27,115 nucleotides of DNA. Origin: DATKQI01 sp035532755. Its GTDB lineage: Bacteria; Pseudomonadota; Alphaproteobacteria; Acetobacterales; Acetobacteraceae. The DNA lies in the NCBI GenBank assembly GCA_035532755.1, contig DATKQI010000298.1, forward strand, positions 1 through 27,115, written 5' to 3'. Every line of letters starts with the position of its first letter. Within the stretch, counting starts at the first letter, position 1. Position numbers and translations under genes: made by a program. Below the pieces are notes generated by a model. That model had not been told where the DNA came from, made no database searches, and saw nothing but the letters and a program-made list of their open reading frames with translations. Shown here piece by piece: positions 1 through 7,600 of the stretch.

Positions 1-4
1 CACC

Positions 5-460
5 TCACCCCGCCCCATCCGGCGGCAGCCGCCCAAGCAGCGCAGTCAGCGCCGGGCGCAGGCGGTGCAGTTCTTCGAGATGGATCGCCGAGAGGGCGTG
101 CAGCCGGTCCTCGGCCGCGGCCGTCAGCCGCAGGTTCACCCGCCGGCGGTCCGTGCTGTCCTGGCTGCGTTCGATCAGCCCGGCCTCGGCCAGCCGGTCT
201 GCCAGTTCCACCGCGCTGTGGTGGCGGATCAGCAGGCGGGCGGCGAGGTCCCCCACGGTGAAGGCGGCATCGGGCGGGGTGCCCTTGATCTGCAGCAGCG
301 CCTGGTGCTGGCGCGGGGTGAGGCCGGCGGCGCGGGCCTGGTGTTCGGAGAAATCCAGGAACTGGCGCAGCGCATGGCGAAAGGCCGCCAGCGTTTCGTA
401 ATCGGCGGTGGTGAGCGGCGGGTGCGCGGGGCGCGCATGGGTGGCTTCGCGTTTGGCCAT
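5..460 (-). CDS. MarR-family transcriptional regulator
   Basis: This is a 151-aa winged-helix regulator with an ATG at 458-460 and a TGA at 5-7. Seen in the sequence: an N-terminal helix region (about residues 20-45), a helix-turn-helix (residues about 67-90, VGDLAARLLIRHHSAVELAD) and a wing containing D-S-T-D-R-R-R (residues about 101-107), the basic wing signature of MarR proteins. Length is normal for the family. MarR proteins bind as dimers to palindromes and usually repress their own gene and a divergent neighbour; ligand binding releases them. The divergent neighbour here is a CLC chloride channel, and a 21-bp dyad lies in the 110-bp gap. The family call is firm; the ligand and target are inferred. 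Confidence 0.92.
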   Translation of the reverse strand: MAKREATHARPAHPPLTTADYETLAAFRHALRQFLDFSEHQARAAGLTPRQHQALLQIKGTPPDAAFTVGDLAARLLIRHHSAVELADRLAEAGLIERSQDSTDRRRVNLRLTAAAEDRLHALSAIHLEELHRLRPALTALLGRLPPDGAG

Positions 461-492
461 GGCCGACGGACTCGCATCTTCCGGGCGCCACG

Positions 493-513
493 TATATGTC
501 GCATCGCGATATA
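493..513. promoter_or_regulatory. Candidate MarR operator (21-bp dyad)
   Basis: An imperfect palindrome with TATAT and ATATA arms and symmetric CG dinucleotides inside lies 32 nt upstream of the marR ATG and 57 nt upstream of the CLC gene. It is an AT-rich island in GC-rich surroundings, in the position where a divergent promoter and MarR operator would be expected. No binding evidence can be read from sequence alone. Confidence 0.45.
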
Positions 514-570
514 GTTCCAGGCCGCGGGCGCGGCCCGGGCTGCCGGCGTGTTGCGTGTGGAGACTGACCG

Positions 571-2421
571 ATGACGAGTGCTTCCGACAGCCCAGGGCCT
601 GCCGCGAGAGAAGATGCGGAAGTGACGCGGCTGGGCGATTTCACCACCCGGCCGCGCGTGCTGCTGATCGCGGCACTGGCGATCGTGGTGGGCACCGGCG
701 GCGTGGCCGCCGGATGGGTGCTGCTGCGGCTGATCACGCTGGTGAACAACCTTGCCTATTACGGGCGCATCACGCTCGCCCCGCTGGCGCCGGGTGGGCA
801 TGGGCTCGGCTGGCTCGCCGTGCTGGTGCCGGTGGTGGGCGCGGTGCTGATCGGGCTGATGGCGCGCTACGGGTCCGACAAGATCCGCGGCCATGGCATT
901 CCCGAGGCGATGGAGGCGATCCTGATCGGCCGTTCGCGGCTGAGCCTGAAGGTCGCGATCCTGAAGCCGCTGTCCTCGGCCATCGCCATCGGCACCGGCG
1001 GGCCGTTCGGCGCGGAAGGGCCGATCATCATGACCGGCGGGGCCATCGGCTCCCTGCTCGCCCAGTTGTTCCCGGTGACGGACCAGGAGCGCAAGACGCT
1101 GCTGGTGGCCGGCGCCTCGGCGGGGATGACGGCGGTGTTCGGCACGCCGATCGCGGCCATCCTGCTCGCGGTGGAGCTGCTGCTGTTCGAATGGAAGCCG
1201 CGCAGCTTCATTCCCGTGGCGGTGGCCTGCATCACCGCGACGATCGAGCGGCACGTGGTGATGACGCCGGCGCCGCTGTTCCCCTTCGTGGGCACCATCG
1301 CCGTGTCCTGGACCGCGTGCCTGGGCTGGGTTGGCCTCGGCGTGGCCTCCGGCCTCGGGTCCGGCCTGCTCACCACGTGCGTGTACGGCGCGGAGGATGC
1401 GTTCAAGAAGCTGCCGATCCACTGGATGTGGTGGCCGGTGCTGGGCGGGGTGGTGGTGGGCATCAGCGGGCTGATCGACCCCGCCGCGCTGGGCGTCGGC
1501 TACATCAACATCGCGCACCTGATCAGCGGGCAGATGAATGGGGCGAGCGCGCTGCGGCTGCTGGCGGTGAAGGCGGTGATCTGGGCGGTGGCGCTCGGCT
1601 CCGGCACCTCGGGCGGCGTGCTGGCCCCGCTGCTGATCATGGGCGGGGCGCTGGGGGCGCTGGCCGCGCATGTCCTGCCGGCGGCGAGCCCCGGTTTCTG
1701 GGCACTGGTGGGCATGGCCGCGATCATGGGCGGAACCATGCGCGCACCGCTGACCGCGAGCCTGTTCGCGGTGGAGCTGACCGGCAACCACGACATCCTG
1801 CTGCCGGTGATCACCGCCTGCACGGCAAGCTTCGCGGTGACGGTGCTGCTGCTCAAGCGGTCCATCCTGACGGAGAAGGTGGCCCGGCGCGGCTATCACC
1901 TCTCGCGCGAATACCATGTCGATGCGCTCGCACTCGCCCATGCGGCGGAGGTGATGGCCGCACCGGTGGACACGCTGCCGGCCGGCATGAGCGTGGCGGA
2001 GGCCATCCGGTTCTTCGAATCGCCGGAGGCGCATCATCGCCACTATCCGGTGATCGACGCGGCGGAGCGTGTGGTGGGGCTGGTTTCCCGCGTGGACATC
2101 CTGCGCTGGGAGCGTGAGCCGCCGATGGAGGGCGTTTCGCTCGCCAAGGCGCTGGCGGGCCGGGCGGTGCCGGTGGCGCATCCCGATTCGTTCGCGGCCG
2201 GCATCGTGGACCAGATGCTGGCGACCGGGGCCGCGCGGGTGCCGATCGTCACCCGCGCCGAGGGGCGGCTGGTGGGGATCGTCGCGCGGTCCGACCTGCT
2301 GGCGGTGCGGGCGCGCATGCACCGGGAAGAGACGGAGCGTGTCGGGTGGCTGTCGCTGCGCCGGGCACGGGCCGCGAAGGGCACGCCGGCCGTGGTGGTG
2401 GCCCGGGCGGCGGGAGAATAG
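571..2421 (+). CDS. CLC-family chloride channel/antiporter with tandem CBS domains
   Basis: This is a 616-aa membrane protein. A purine-rich TGGAGA at 558-563 is 7 nt before the ATG. Membrane core, about residues 30-450: the selectivity-filter motifs are present as GHGIP (107-111), GAEGP (147-151, with E149 as the expected gating glutamate) and GTSGGVLAP (about 345-353). Two C-terminal CBS domains follow (about residues 465-520 and 530-585); in CLC proteins these commonly bind nucleotides and regulate gating. The first motif has His where the E. coli protein has the chloride-coordinating Ser, and the third has Leu where GxFxP has Phe, so ion selectivity or coupling may differ. The gene is divergent from marR. 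The CLC family is certain; channel versus H+/Cl- antiporter is not settled. Confidence 0.93.
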   Translation: MTSASDSPGPAAREDAEVTRLGDFTTRPRVLLIAALAIVVGTGGVAAGWVLLRLITLVNNLAYYGRITLAPLAPGGHGLGWLAVLVPVVGAVLIGLMARYGSDKIRGHGIPEAMEAILIGRSRLSLKVAILKPLSSAIAIGTGGPFGAEGPIIMTGGAIGSLLAQLFPVTDQERKTLLVAGASAGMTAVFGTPIAAILLAVELLLFEWKPRSFIPVAVACITATIERHVVMTPAPLFPFVGTIAVSWTACLGWVGLGVASGLGSGLLTTCVYGAEDAFKKLPIHWMWWPVLGGVVVGISGLIDPAALGVGYINIAHLISGQMNGASALRLLAVKAVIWAVALGSGTSGGVLAPLLIMGGALGALAAHVLPAASPGFWALVGMAAIMGGTMRAPLTASLFAVELTGNHDILLPVITACTASFAVTVLLLKRSILTEKVARRGYHLSREYHVDALALAHAAEVMAAPVDTLPAGMSVAEAIRFFESPEAHHRHYPVIDAAERVVGLVSRVDILRWEREPPMEGVSLAKALAGRAVPVAHPDSFAAGIVDQMLATGAARVPIVTRAEGRLVGIVARSDLLAVRARMHREETERVGWLSLRRARAAKGTPAVVVARAAGE

Positions 2422-2542
2422 CGCGGCCCCACAGGCCGCTACCGCCTCGTTCCTGTCCGGGCTGCGGTGCGGATTGGAGGGGTTTCCGGCGCGGTGCGCG
2501 CCCTCTAGACTTGCCGCTTCGGTTCGCCGTCAGGAGACCATC

Positions 2543-3958
2543 ATGACCCCACCCCCGCCCTCCGCCGCCGCCCGTGCCAACTCCGCCGTTGCCCGCGATA
2601 TCGCCAATGCGCTGCACCCCTATACCGATCTGCGCGCGCATCTGGAAACCGGGCCGATGGTGATCAGCCGCGGCGAAGGCGTGCGGGTGTGGGATGAGAC
2701 CGGCAAGGAATATATCGAGAGCGTGGCCGGGCTTTGGTGCGCCTCGCTGGGCTTCAGCAACGAGCGGCTGGCCAAGGCGGCGTATGCGCAGATGCTGAAG
2801 CTGCCGTTCTACCACTCGTTCACCGCGAAATCGCACGAACCGATGATCGACCTGTCGGAAATGCTGATCGAGCGGGCGCCGGTGCCGATGAGCAAGGTGT
2901 TCTTCGCCAATTCGGGCTCCGAGGCGAACGACACCGCGATCAAGATGATCTGGTATTTTAACAACGCCCTGGGCCGGCCGCGGAAGAAGAAGATCATCGG
3001 GCGGCTGAAGGGCTATCACGGCATCACCCTCGCCGCCGCCTCGCTGACCGGGCTGCCGGCCAACCATCGCAGCTTCGATGTGCCGCTGCCGGGCTTCATC
3101 CATACGATGACGCCGCATTTCTACCATGAAGGGCTGCCCGGCGAGACCGAGGAGGCGTTCGCCACGCGCTGCGCGGACGAGCTGGAGAAGCTGATCCTGG
3201 CCGAAGACCCCGAGACCTGCGCGGCGATGTTCGCCGAGCCGATCATGGGCGCGGGCGGGGTGATCGTGCCGCCGGCCGGGTATTTCGAGAAGATCCAGGC
3301 GGTATGCCGGAAATACGACATCCTGTTCGTCGCCGACGAGGTGATCTGCGGCTTCGGGCGCACCGGCAACTACTGGGGCAGCCAGACGCTCAACATCGTC
3401 CCCGACATGATCACCTGCGCGAAGGCGCTGAGCGCGGCCTATCTGCCGATCAGCGCGGTGATGGTGAACGACCGGGTGTTCCAGGCGCTGGCTGACGAGA
3501 GCCATGCGATCGGCACGTTCGGCCACGGCTATACCTATTCCGGGCATCCGGTGTCGGCCGCGGTGGCGGTCGAGACGCTGAAGATCTACGACGAGATCGA
3601 CATGGTCGGCCATGTGCGGGAGGTGGGGGCGCATATGCAGCGGGAGCTGCGGCGGCGCTTCGCCGGGCACGCGCTGGTGGGCGAGGTGCGCGGCACCGGG
3701 CTGATCGCCGCGATCGAGCTGGTGGCCGACAAGGCGGCGCACAAGAACTTCGATCCGAAGCTGAAGATCGGCGCGCGGCTGAGCAAGCTGTGCGAGCAGC
3801 ACGGCGTGATCGGGCGGGCGATGACCAACGATTCGTTCGCGTTCAGCCCGCCGCTGATCATCACCCGGGCGGAAGTGGACGAGATGCTGAACCGCGTGGG
3901 CAAGGCGCTGGACGAGCTGACGGCGCAGATGCGCCGCGAGAACCTCAGCGTGGTGTGA
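2543..3958 (+). CDS. Class III (omega) aminotransferase, PLP-dependent
   Basis: This 471-aa protein starts at an ATG preceded by CAGGAGA (2531-2537). It is a fold-type I PLP enzyme of the pyruvate-dependent omega-transaminase group. Visible motifs: NSGSEANDTAIK (about residues 130-141), which contacts the cofactor phosphate; GYHGIT (about 159-164); D265 in DEVICGFGRTG, which contacts the pyridine nitrogen; and K294 in AKALSAAY, the lysine expected to form the Schiff base. Length is usual for the group. The likely reaction is amino transfer from an amine or omega-amino acid to pyruvate; the donor cannot be read from sequence. It is 121 bp after the CLC gene and converges with ispB, so it is probably monocistronic. 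Confidence 0.93.
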   Translation: MTPPPPSAAARANSAVARDIANALHPYTDLRAHLETGPMVISRGEGVRVWDETGKEYIESVAGLWCASLGFSNERLAKAAYAQMLKLPFYHSFTAKSHEPMIDLSEMLIERAPVPMSKVFFANSGSEANDTAIKMIWYFNNALGRPRKKKIIGRLKGYHGITLAAASLTGLPANHRSFDVPLPGFIHTMTPHFYHEGLPGETEEAFATRCADELEKLILAEDPETCAAMFAEPIMGAGGVIVPPAGYFEKIQAVCRKYDILFVADEVICGFGRTGNYWGSQTLNIVPDMITCAKALSAAYLPISAVMVNDRVFQALADESHAIGTFGHGYTYSGHPVSAAVAVETLKIYDEIDMVGHVREVGAHMQRELRRRFAGHALVGEVRGTGLIAAIELVADKAAHKNFDPKLKIGARLSKLCEQHGVIGRAMTNDSFAFSPPLIITRAEVDEMLNRVGKALDELTAQMRRENLSVV

Positions 3959-3965
3959 ATGCGGG

Positions 3966-3991
3966 GCGCCGGGGGCCATTGCCCCCGGCGC
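3966..3991. terminator. Perfect 11-bp GC hairpin between convergent genes
   Basis: GCGCCGGGGGC (3966-3976) and GCCCCCGGCGC (3981-3991) pair perfectly around a 4-nt loop. The hairpin fills the 32-bp gap between the convergent aminotransferase and ispB genes and touches the last base of the ispB stop codon. No T-tract follows on either strand, so it is either an atypical bidirectional terminator or a transcript-end stabiliser. Confidence 0.6.
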
Positions 3992-5052
3992 TATCGCGCC
4001 CGGCTGACCGTGTAATCCGCCACATCCAGCAGCGCCTGCCGCAGCGGGCCAGCCGGGAAAAGCCCCAATGCGGACTTCGCGGCGCGGACGAAGCCGGCGG
4101 CGCGGTCGAGCGTGATGCGGATGGCGCCGCGCTGCTGCATCAGGTGCAGCGCATGATCGAGATCCGCCGCGGTCTGCTCGGTCTGTTCGATCGTGCGGCG
4201 CCAGAAGGCGCGTTCGGCCTCGTCACCATGCTGATAGGCGGCCAGCACCGGCAGGGTGATCTTGCCTTCGCGGAAATCGTCTCCCACCGTCTTGCCCAGC
4301 ACCGCCTGGTCGGCCACGTAATCGAGCGCGTCATCGACCAGTTGGAAGGCGATGCCGAGGTTCATGCCGTATTCGGCGAGCGCCTTTTCCTCGGCCGCCG
4401 GGCGGTCGGCGACGATGGCCCCGACCTGGCAGGCAGCGGCGAACAGCGCGGCGGTCTTGCCGCGAACCACCTCCAGGTACCGGGATTCGGGGGTGGAGAG
4501 ATCGTTCTGCGTGACCAGTTGCAGCACCTCCCCCTCGGCGATGGTGGCGGCGGCGGCGGAAAGAATGGCGAGCACGGGGAGCGAGCCGTCCTCGACCATG
4601 AGCTCGAAGGAGCGGGCGAACAGGAAATCGCCCACCAGCACCGAGGCCTTGTTGCCGAACACCGCGTTGGCGGACGCGAGGCCGCGGCGGAGGCTGCTTT
4701 CATCCACCACATCGTCGTGCAGCAGGGTGGCGGTGTGGATGAACTCCACGCAGGCGGCGAGCTGGATGTGCCGGCTGCCGGCATAGCCGCACAGGCGCGC
4801 GGACGCGAGCGTGAGCAGCGGGCGCAGCCGCTTGCCGCCGGCGGCCACGATATGGGCCGCCAGTTGCGGGATCAAAGACACCGGGCTGTCCATGCGCGCG
4901 ACGATCAGCCGGTTGCACGCTTCCAGATCGGCGCGGAGAAGCGCCATCAGGACAGTCAGCGTATCCTCGGATGCGGGGGCGGCGCTGGAGGGGGTCAAAC
5001 TGGCAAGCGCGCCCAAATGGGTCTCCCGGCTTTGAATCTCGTGGCTTCGCAT
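3991..5052 (-). CDS. ispB: Long-chain polyprenyl diphosphate synthase (octaprenyl/decaprenyl type)
   Basis: This is a trans-isoprenyl diphosphate synthase of 353 aa from the ATG at 5052. It should extend FPP or GPP with IPP to make the ubiquinone side chain. Visible: GKRLRP (73-78), first aspartate-rich motif LLHDDVVD (D113-D117) followed by an RRG, GKT (198-200), and second motif QLVDDALD (D240-D244). Ala at the position five before the first motif, as in long-chain enzymes, argues against FPP or GGPP synthase. Chain length (C40 or C50) cannot be fixed here. The start is uncertain: a sigma70-like promoter (5055-5084) ends 2 nt before this ATG, so a TTG at 5016-5014, with CCGGGAGA just upstream, may be the real start (341 aa). 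It is divergent from the DUF2007 gene. Confidence 0.93.
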   Translation of the reverse strand: MRSHEIQSRETHLGALASLTPSSAAPASEDTLTVLMALLRADLEACNRLIVARMDSPVSLIPQLAAHIVAAGGKRLRPLLTLASARLCGYAGSRHIQLAACVEFIHTATLLHDDVVDESSLRRGLASANAVFGNKASVLVGDFLFARSFELMVEDGSLPVLAILSAAAATIAEGEVLQLVTQNDLSTPESRYLEVVRGKTAALFAAACQVGAIVADRPAAEEKALAEYGMNLGIAFQLVDDALDYVADQAVLGKTVGDDFREGKITLPVLAAYQHGDEAERAFWRRTIEQTEQTAADLDHALHLMQQRGAIRITLDRAAGFVRAAKSALGLFPAGPLRQALLDVADYTVSRAR

Positions 5053-5054
5053 GC

Positions 5055-5084
5055 ACCATATCGGGCGGCCGGAAACAGGGTCAA
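5055..5084 (-). promoter_or_regulatory. Candidate sigma70 promoter for ispB
   Basis: On the minus strand, TTGACC (5084-5079), an 18-nt spacer and TATGGT (5060-5055) form a good -35/-10 pair. The predicted transcription start, near 5048, lies inside the second codon after the ATG at 5052, which affects the start-codon choice for ispB. Confidence 0.45.
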
Positions 5085-5123
5085 GCAAGGCCCTGGCGGG
5101 AATGGCTCGCAGGAGGACGGCCC

Positions 5124-5330
5124 GTGCGCGTGGTGGCGATGTCGAACGACCCGGTGCGGCTGAGCTTCCTGACCGCGCTGCTGCAGGATGCCGGAATCGG
5201 CGTGGTGCTGCTGGACATGCACACCAGCATCGTCGAGGGCAGCATCGGCGTGATCCAGCGCCGGCTGGCCGTTGCCGTGGAGGACGAGGCGCAGGCGCGG
5301 CGGGTGCTGCGGGAGGCCGGCGAGGCCTGA
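5124..5330 (+). CDS. DUF2007 small protein (putative signal-transducing protein domain)
   Basis: This is a 68-aa protein. GTG 5124 was chosen because a perfect AGGAGG (5111-5116) lies 7 nt upstream and because the family often begins a few residues before the conserved NDPVRLSFL. The body matches DUF2007 (DUF = domain of unknown function): a small alpha/beta domain with LLxDAGI, an acidic turn, EGSIG and a C-terminal helix of the type EAQARRVL. In alphaproteobacteria the family commonly sits between the polyprenyl synthase gene and a methyltransferase gene, as here. Its stop overlaps the methyltransferase ATG by one base (TGATG), so the two are probably translationally coupled. The biochemical function is unknown. 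Confidence 0.85.
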   Translation: MRVVAMSNDPVRLSFLTALLQDAGIGVVLLDMHTSIVEGSIGVIQRRLAVAVEDEAQARRVLREAGEA

Positions 5331-6064
5331 TGGAGCGCACCGAAGGCACATTGCTGGGCGGCCGGGTGCGCTACGCCCAGCCGCGCGAGGGGTTCCGGAC
5401 GGGCATCGAGCCGGTGCTGCTGGCCGCTTCGGTGCCGGCCCGGCCCGGGGCGCGGGTGCTGGAGGCCGGCACCGGGGCCGGCGCGGGGCTGCTGTGCCTG
5501 GCCGCGCGGGTGCCGGGGGTGATCGGCACAGGCGTCGAGATCGATCCGGCCATGGCTGCCCTGGCCCGGGCCAATCTGGAGGCGAACGGATTGTCGGCCG
5601 GCCTGACGATCCTGGAGGCGGATATCGTCGGCCTGGCCGTGGCCGGCGGGTTCGACCACGCCTTCGCCAACCCGCCCTGGCACGATCCGGCCGGCACCGC
5701 GCCGGCCATCCCCGGGCGATCGCGGGCGAAACGGGCGGCGGCGGGCCTGCTGGATGCGTGGATCGGGGCGCTCGCCCGCCAGCTCCGCCCCCGTGGCACG
5801 CTGGGCCTTGCGCTGCCGGTTGCCGCCCTGCCGGCGGCCATTGCGGCGCTGGCCGGCGCCCGCTGCGGGTCGATCGCGATCCTGCCGCTCTGGCCGCGCG
5901 CGGGGCAGGCGGCACGGCTGATGCTGATCCGGGCGGTGGCCGGCGGCCGGGGCGCGTGCCACGTTCTGCCAGGATTGGCCCTGCACACCGGGCCCGGCGA
6001 GCCGCCCGGCTTCACCCCGGAGGCGGAGGCGATCCTGCGCCATGGCGGGGCGCTCAATCTGTAA
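5330..6064 (+). CDS. TrmN6-like SAM-dependent methyltransferase
   Basis: This is a 244-aa class I methyltransferase with its start in the TGATG overlap with the upstream gene. Visible: GFRTGIEPVLLAASV (about 21-35), which corresponds to the conserved RxxxDxxLLA region of the family with Glu in place of Asp; SAM-binding EAGTGAGAG (45-53); an acidic E-I-D after strand 2 (70-72); and N114-P-P-W117, the motif IV of N6-adenine or N5-glutamine methyltransferases. This best fits the tRNA1(Val) A37 N6-methyltransferase family (TrmN6/YfiC type), which modifies tRNA. The substrate is not proven, because other NPPY/W enzymes share these motifs. Length is normal. Confidence 0.85.
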   Translation: MERTEGTLLGGRVRYAQPREGFRTGIEPVLLAASVPARPGARVLEAGTGAGAGLLCLAARVPGVIGTGVEIDPAMAALARANLEANGLSAGLTILEADIVGLAVAGGFDHAFANPPWHDPAGTAPAIPGRSRAKRAAAGLLDAWIGALARQLRPRGTLGLALPVAALPAAIAALAGARCGSIAILPLWPRAGQAARLMLIRAVAGGRGACHVLPGLALHTGPGEPPGFTPEAEAILRHGGALNL

Positions 6065-6075
6065 ACGCCTCAGAT

Positions 6076-6109
6076 GGCCGGGGGCACGGGCCTTTCCACG
6101 CTCCCGGCC
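6076..6109. terminator. Possible bidirectional terminator hairpin
   Basis: GGCCGGGGG (6076-6084) can pair with CTCCCGGCC (6101-6109), 9 bp including one G-T pair, around a 16-nt loop. It lies in the 54-bp gap between the convergent methyltransferase and OmpA-like genes. A short T-run occurs only in the loop, so the call rests on position and stem strength. Confidence 0.35.
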
Positions 6110-6118
6110 GGGAAGCGC

Positions 6119-6577
6119 CTACCGCCAGGTGATCACCACGCTGCGGTTCTGCGGCGCGGTGGGGTTGGAGGGATCGACCAGCTTCGATGCGCCCAGCGCC
6201 TGCATCTGCAGCCGCTTGGCCGGAATGCCGCGGTCGATCAGCCCCTGGCTGACCGCGTGCGCGCGCGCCGCGGAGAGCAGCAGGTTGGCGTAAGGATCGC
6301 CCGTCGGGTCCGAATAGCCGGAGACGGTCATGACCAGCGGGTTGCCCTCACGGAAGACACGGGCCGCCCGATCGAGCCGCACCGCCGCCTTGGACGAAAT
6401 GACAGCGCTACCAGGCGCGAACGTGACGTCGACCGCCTCGACCTTGGGCGTTGCCGGCTTGGCCACCGGCGTGATCACGGCGGCCATCGGTTTCGGCGTG
6501 CGCGCGCAGCCGGCGACCGTTAAAGTTGTAATCAATAAACACGGTGCAACCATAACAAGAAATCGGCTTCGTTTCAT
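6119..6577 (-). CDS. OmpA-family peptidoglycan-binding lipoprotein
   Basis: This is a 152-aa lipoprotein. The ATG at 6577 is preceded on its strand by GGAAGGGA. Residues 1-23 form a signal peptide (KRSR, then a hydrophobic core), and T-V-A-G-C24 is a good lipobox, so the protein should be lipidated at Cys24. The OmpA C-terminal domain follows (about residues 48-150): a beta strand with FAPGSAVI, then VSGYSDPTG (matching the usual V-x-G-H/Y-x-D-x-x-G), SAARAHAV and a terminal NRSVVI strand, which in the family carries the Arg that contacts diaminopimelate. It probably tethers an envelope membrane to peptidoglycan. It is divergent from the Sel1-repeat gene. Confidence 0.88.
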   Translation of the reverse strand: MKRSRFLVMVAPCLLITTLTVAGCARTPKPMAAVITPVAKPATPKVEAVDVTFAPGSAVISSKAAVRLDRAARVFREGNPLVMTVSGYSDPTGDPYANLLLSAARAHAVSQGLIDRGIPAKRLQMQALGASKLVDPSNPTAPQNRSVVITWR

Positions 6578-6637
6578 GTCGCATCCCTTCCGATAGCGGA
6601 GCCGGAACAGTGTCGCATTTCCAATCGGAGGGGAAGC

Positions 6638-6736
6638 ATGGCTATTGGCTTGCAGAACGATCCGGCGGATATTTTCATCGTCTTTCGTCGCAACGATCGG
6701 ATCGTCCCATGCGCGCCGCTGCCATGTTCGCTTTAG
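6638..6736 (+). CDS. Possible 32-codon leader peptide overlapping the Sel1-gene start
   Basis: A short ORF begins at ATG 6638 and stops at TAG 6734-6736. It is preceded by GGAGGGG, one of the stronger Shine-Dalgarno matches in this region. It overlaps the first codons of the downstream gene (ATG 6709) in another frame, and that ATG itself has only a weak ribosome-binding site. The peptide begins MAIGLQNDPADIFIVF and has no recognised family. It could be a translationally coupling leader or a chance ORF. Confidence 0.3.
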   Translation: MAIGLQNDPADIFIVFRRNDRIVPCAPLPCSL

Positions 6737-7596
6737 CATCGATACTGATGGCGGGCACATGTCTCGCCGCGCCCGTTGCGGCCCCCCAGCCGAGTGCGGC
6801 GGCCGCGGTCGATCCGGTTCGGGTGATCGCCTTGCGGGCGGAGGCGGATGCCGGGGATGCCGGAGCCGCCCTGAAGCTGGGGCTGATGTACGATACCGGG
6901 CATGGCGTGTCGCAGAACGAATCGAAGGCGCTGACCTGGTACCGCCGTGCCGCCGAGGCGGGCAATGTGGATGCGATGTTCAATGTCGGCGCCTTGTACG
7001 ACAGCGGTCGGCTCGGCACGGCGGATCGTACGAAGGCCGTGCATTGGTACAAGATGGCCGCCAAGCACGGCCTGGGGCGCGCGGAGTACGACCTGGCGCT
7101 GATGTACCAGGACGGTGACGGGGTGAAGAAGGACAAGGCGCAGGCGATGCACTATTTCGCCGCCGCGGCCCGCCATGGGATCGAGGCCGCCCGCCGCCGG
7201 ATGGCCTCGGTCGAGCGGGTGCCCACCGAGCGCGTAACCGTCTCGCAGATGCCGGGGCAGGCGGCCGGTGGGAGTGCGGCGTTCGGCCGTGCGCAGGCGC
7301 TGCTGCTCGATCGCGGGCTGCCCGCCGGCGGGGCGAAGGCAACGCAGCTGCTGGCGGAGGCGGCCGCGCGCGGCGACGCCCTGGCGGAATACGATCTTGG
7401 CTACTGCTACGAGAACGGGATCGGCCGGCCTGTGGACAAGGCGAAAGCCTACGCCTGGTACGAACGCGCCGCCGCCACGAATGGCACGGCGGTCAAGAAG
7501 GCGGCCGCTTCCGGCCTGGCGGCGCTGCGCCCGCAACTGACTGTCGCGGAGCGCGCGGCTGCTCGCGCCGTCCTGCCGGCCGCCGGCGCGAGGTAG
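6709..7596 (+). CDS. Secreted Sel1-repeat (TPR-like) protein
   Basis: This is a 295-aa protein. ATG 6709 was chosen over an in-frame codon at 6610 because it places a clean signal peptide at the N-terminus (hydrophobic residues 4-18, cleavage near residue 20, CLA/A). Sel1 repeats of about 36 residues follow: three consecutive ones at about residues 51-158 (each with A-x-x-x-L-G/A-x-x-Y followed by A-x-x-W/Y-Y/F-x-x-A-A) and a fourth at about 240-275, separated by a linker around residues 165-215. Sel1 proteins are helical scaffolds for protein-protein contacts in the envelope or in signalling. The gene is divergent from the OmpA-like lipoprotein and converges with the AAA-LysM gene 4 bp away. 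No specific partner can be named. Confidence 0.87.
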   Translation: MRAAAMFALASILMAGTCLAAPVAAPQPSAAAAVDPVRVIALRAEADAGDAGAALKLGLMYDTGHGVSQNESKALTWYRRAAEAGNVDAMFNVGALYDSGRLGTADRTKAVHWYKMAAKHGLGRAEYDLALMYQDGDGVKKDKAQAMHYFAAAARHGIEAARRRMASVERVPTERVTVSQMPGQAAGGSAAFGRAQALLLDRGLPAGGAKATQLLAEAAARGDALAEYDLGYCYENGIGRPVDKAKAYAWYERAAATNGTAVKKAAASGLAALRPQLTVAERAAARAVLPAAGAR

Positions 7597-7600
7597 GGCG

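Noticed and set aside
229..2322. A 697-aa minus-strand ORF opposite the CLC gene
   Set aside because: It is low-complexity and His/Arg/Gly-rich, as expected from the antisense frame of a GC-rich gene; the CLC frame has clear family motifs.
6577..6618. Direct repeat TGTCGCAT at 6577-6584 and 6611-6618 in the OmpA-Sel1 divergent gap
   Set aside because: Only 8 bp match and one copy adjoins the OmpA-like start codon; too short to call an operator without comparison to relatives.
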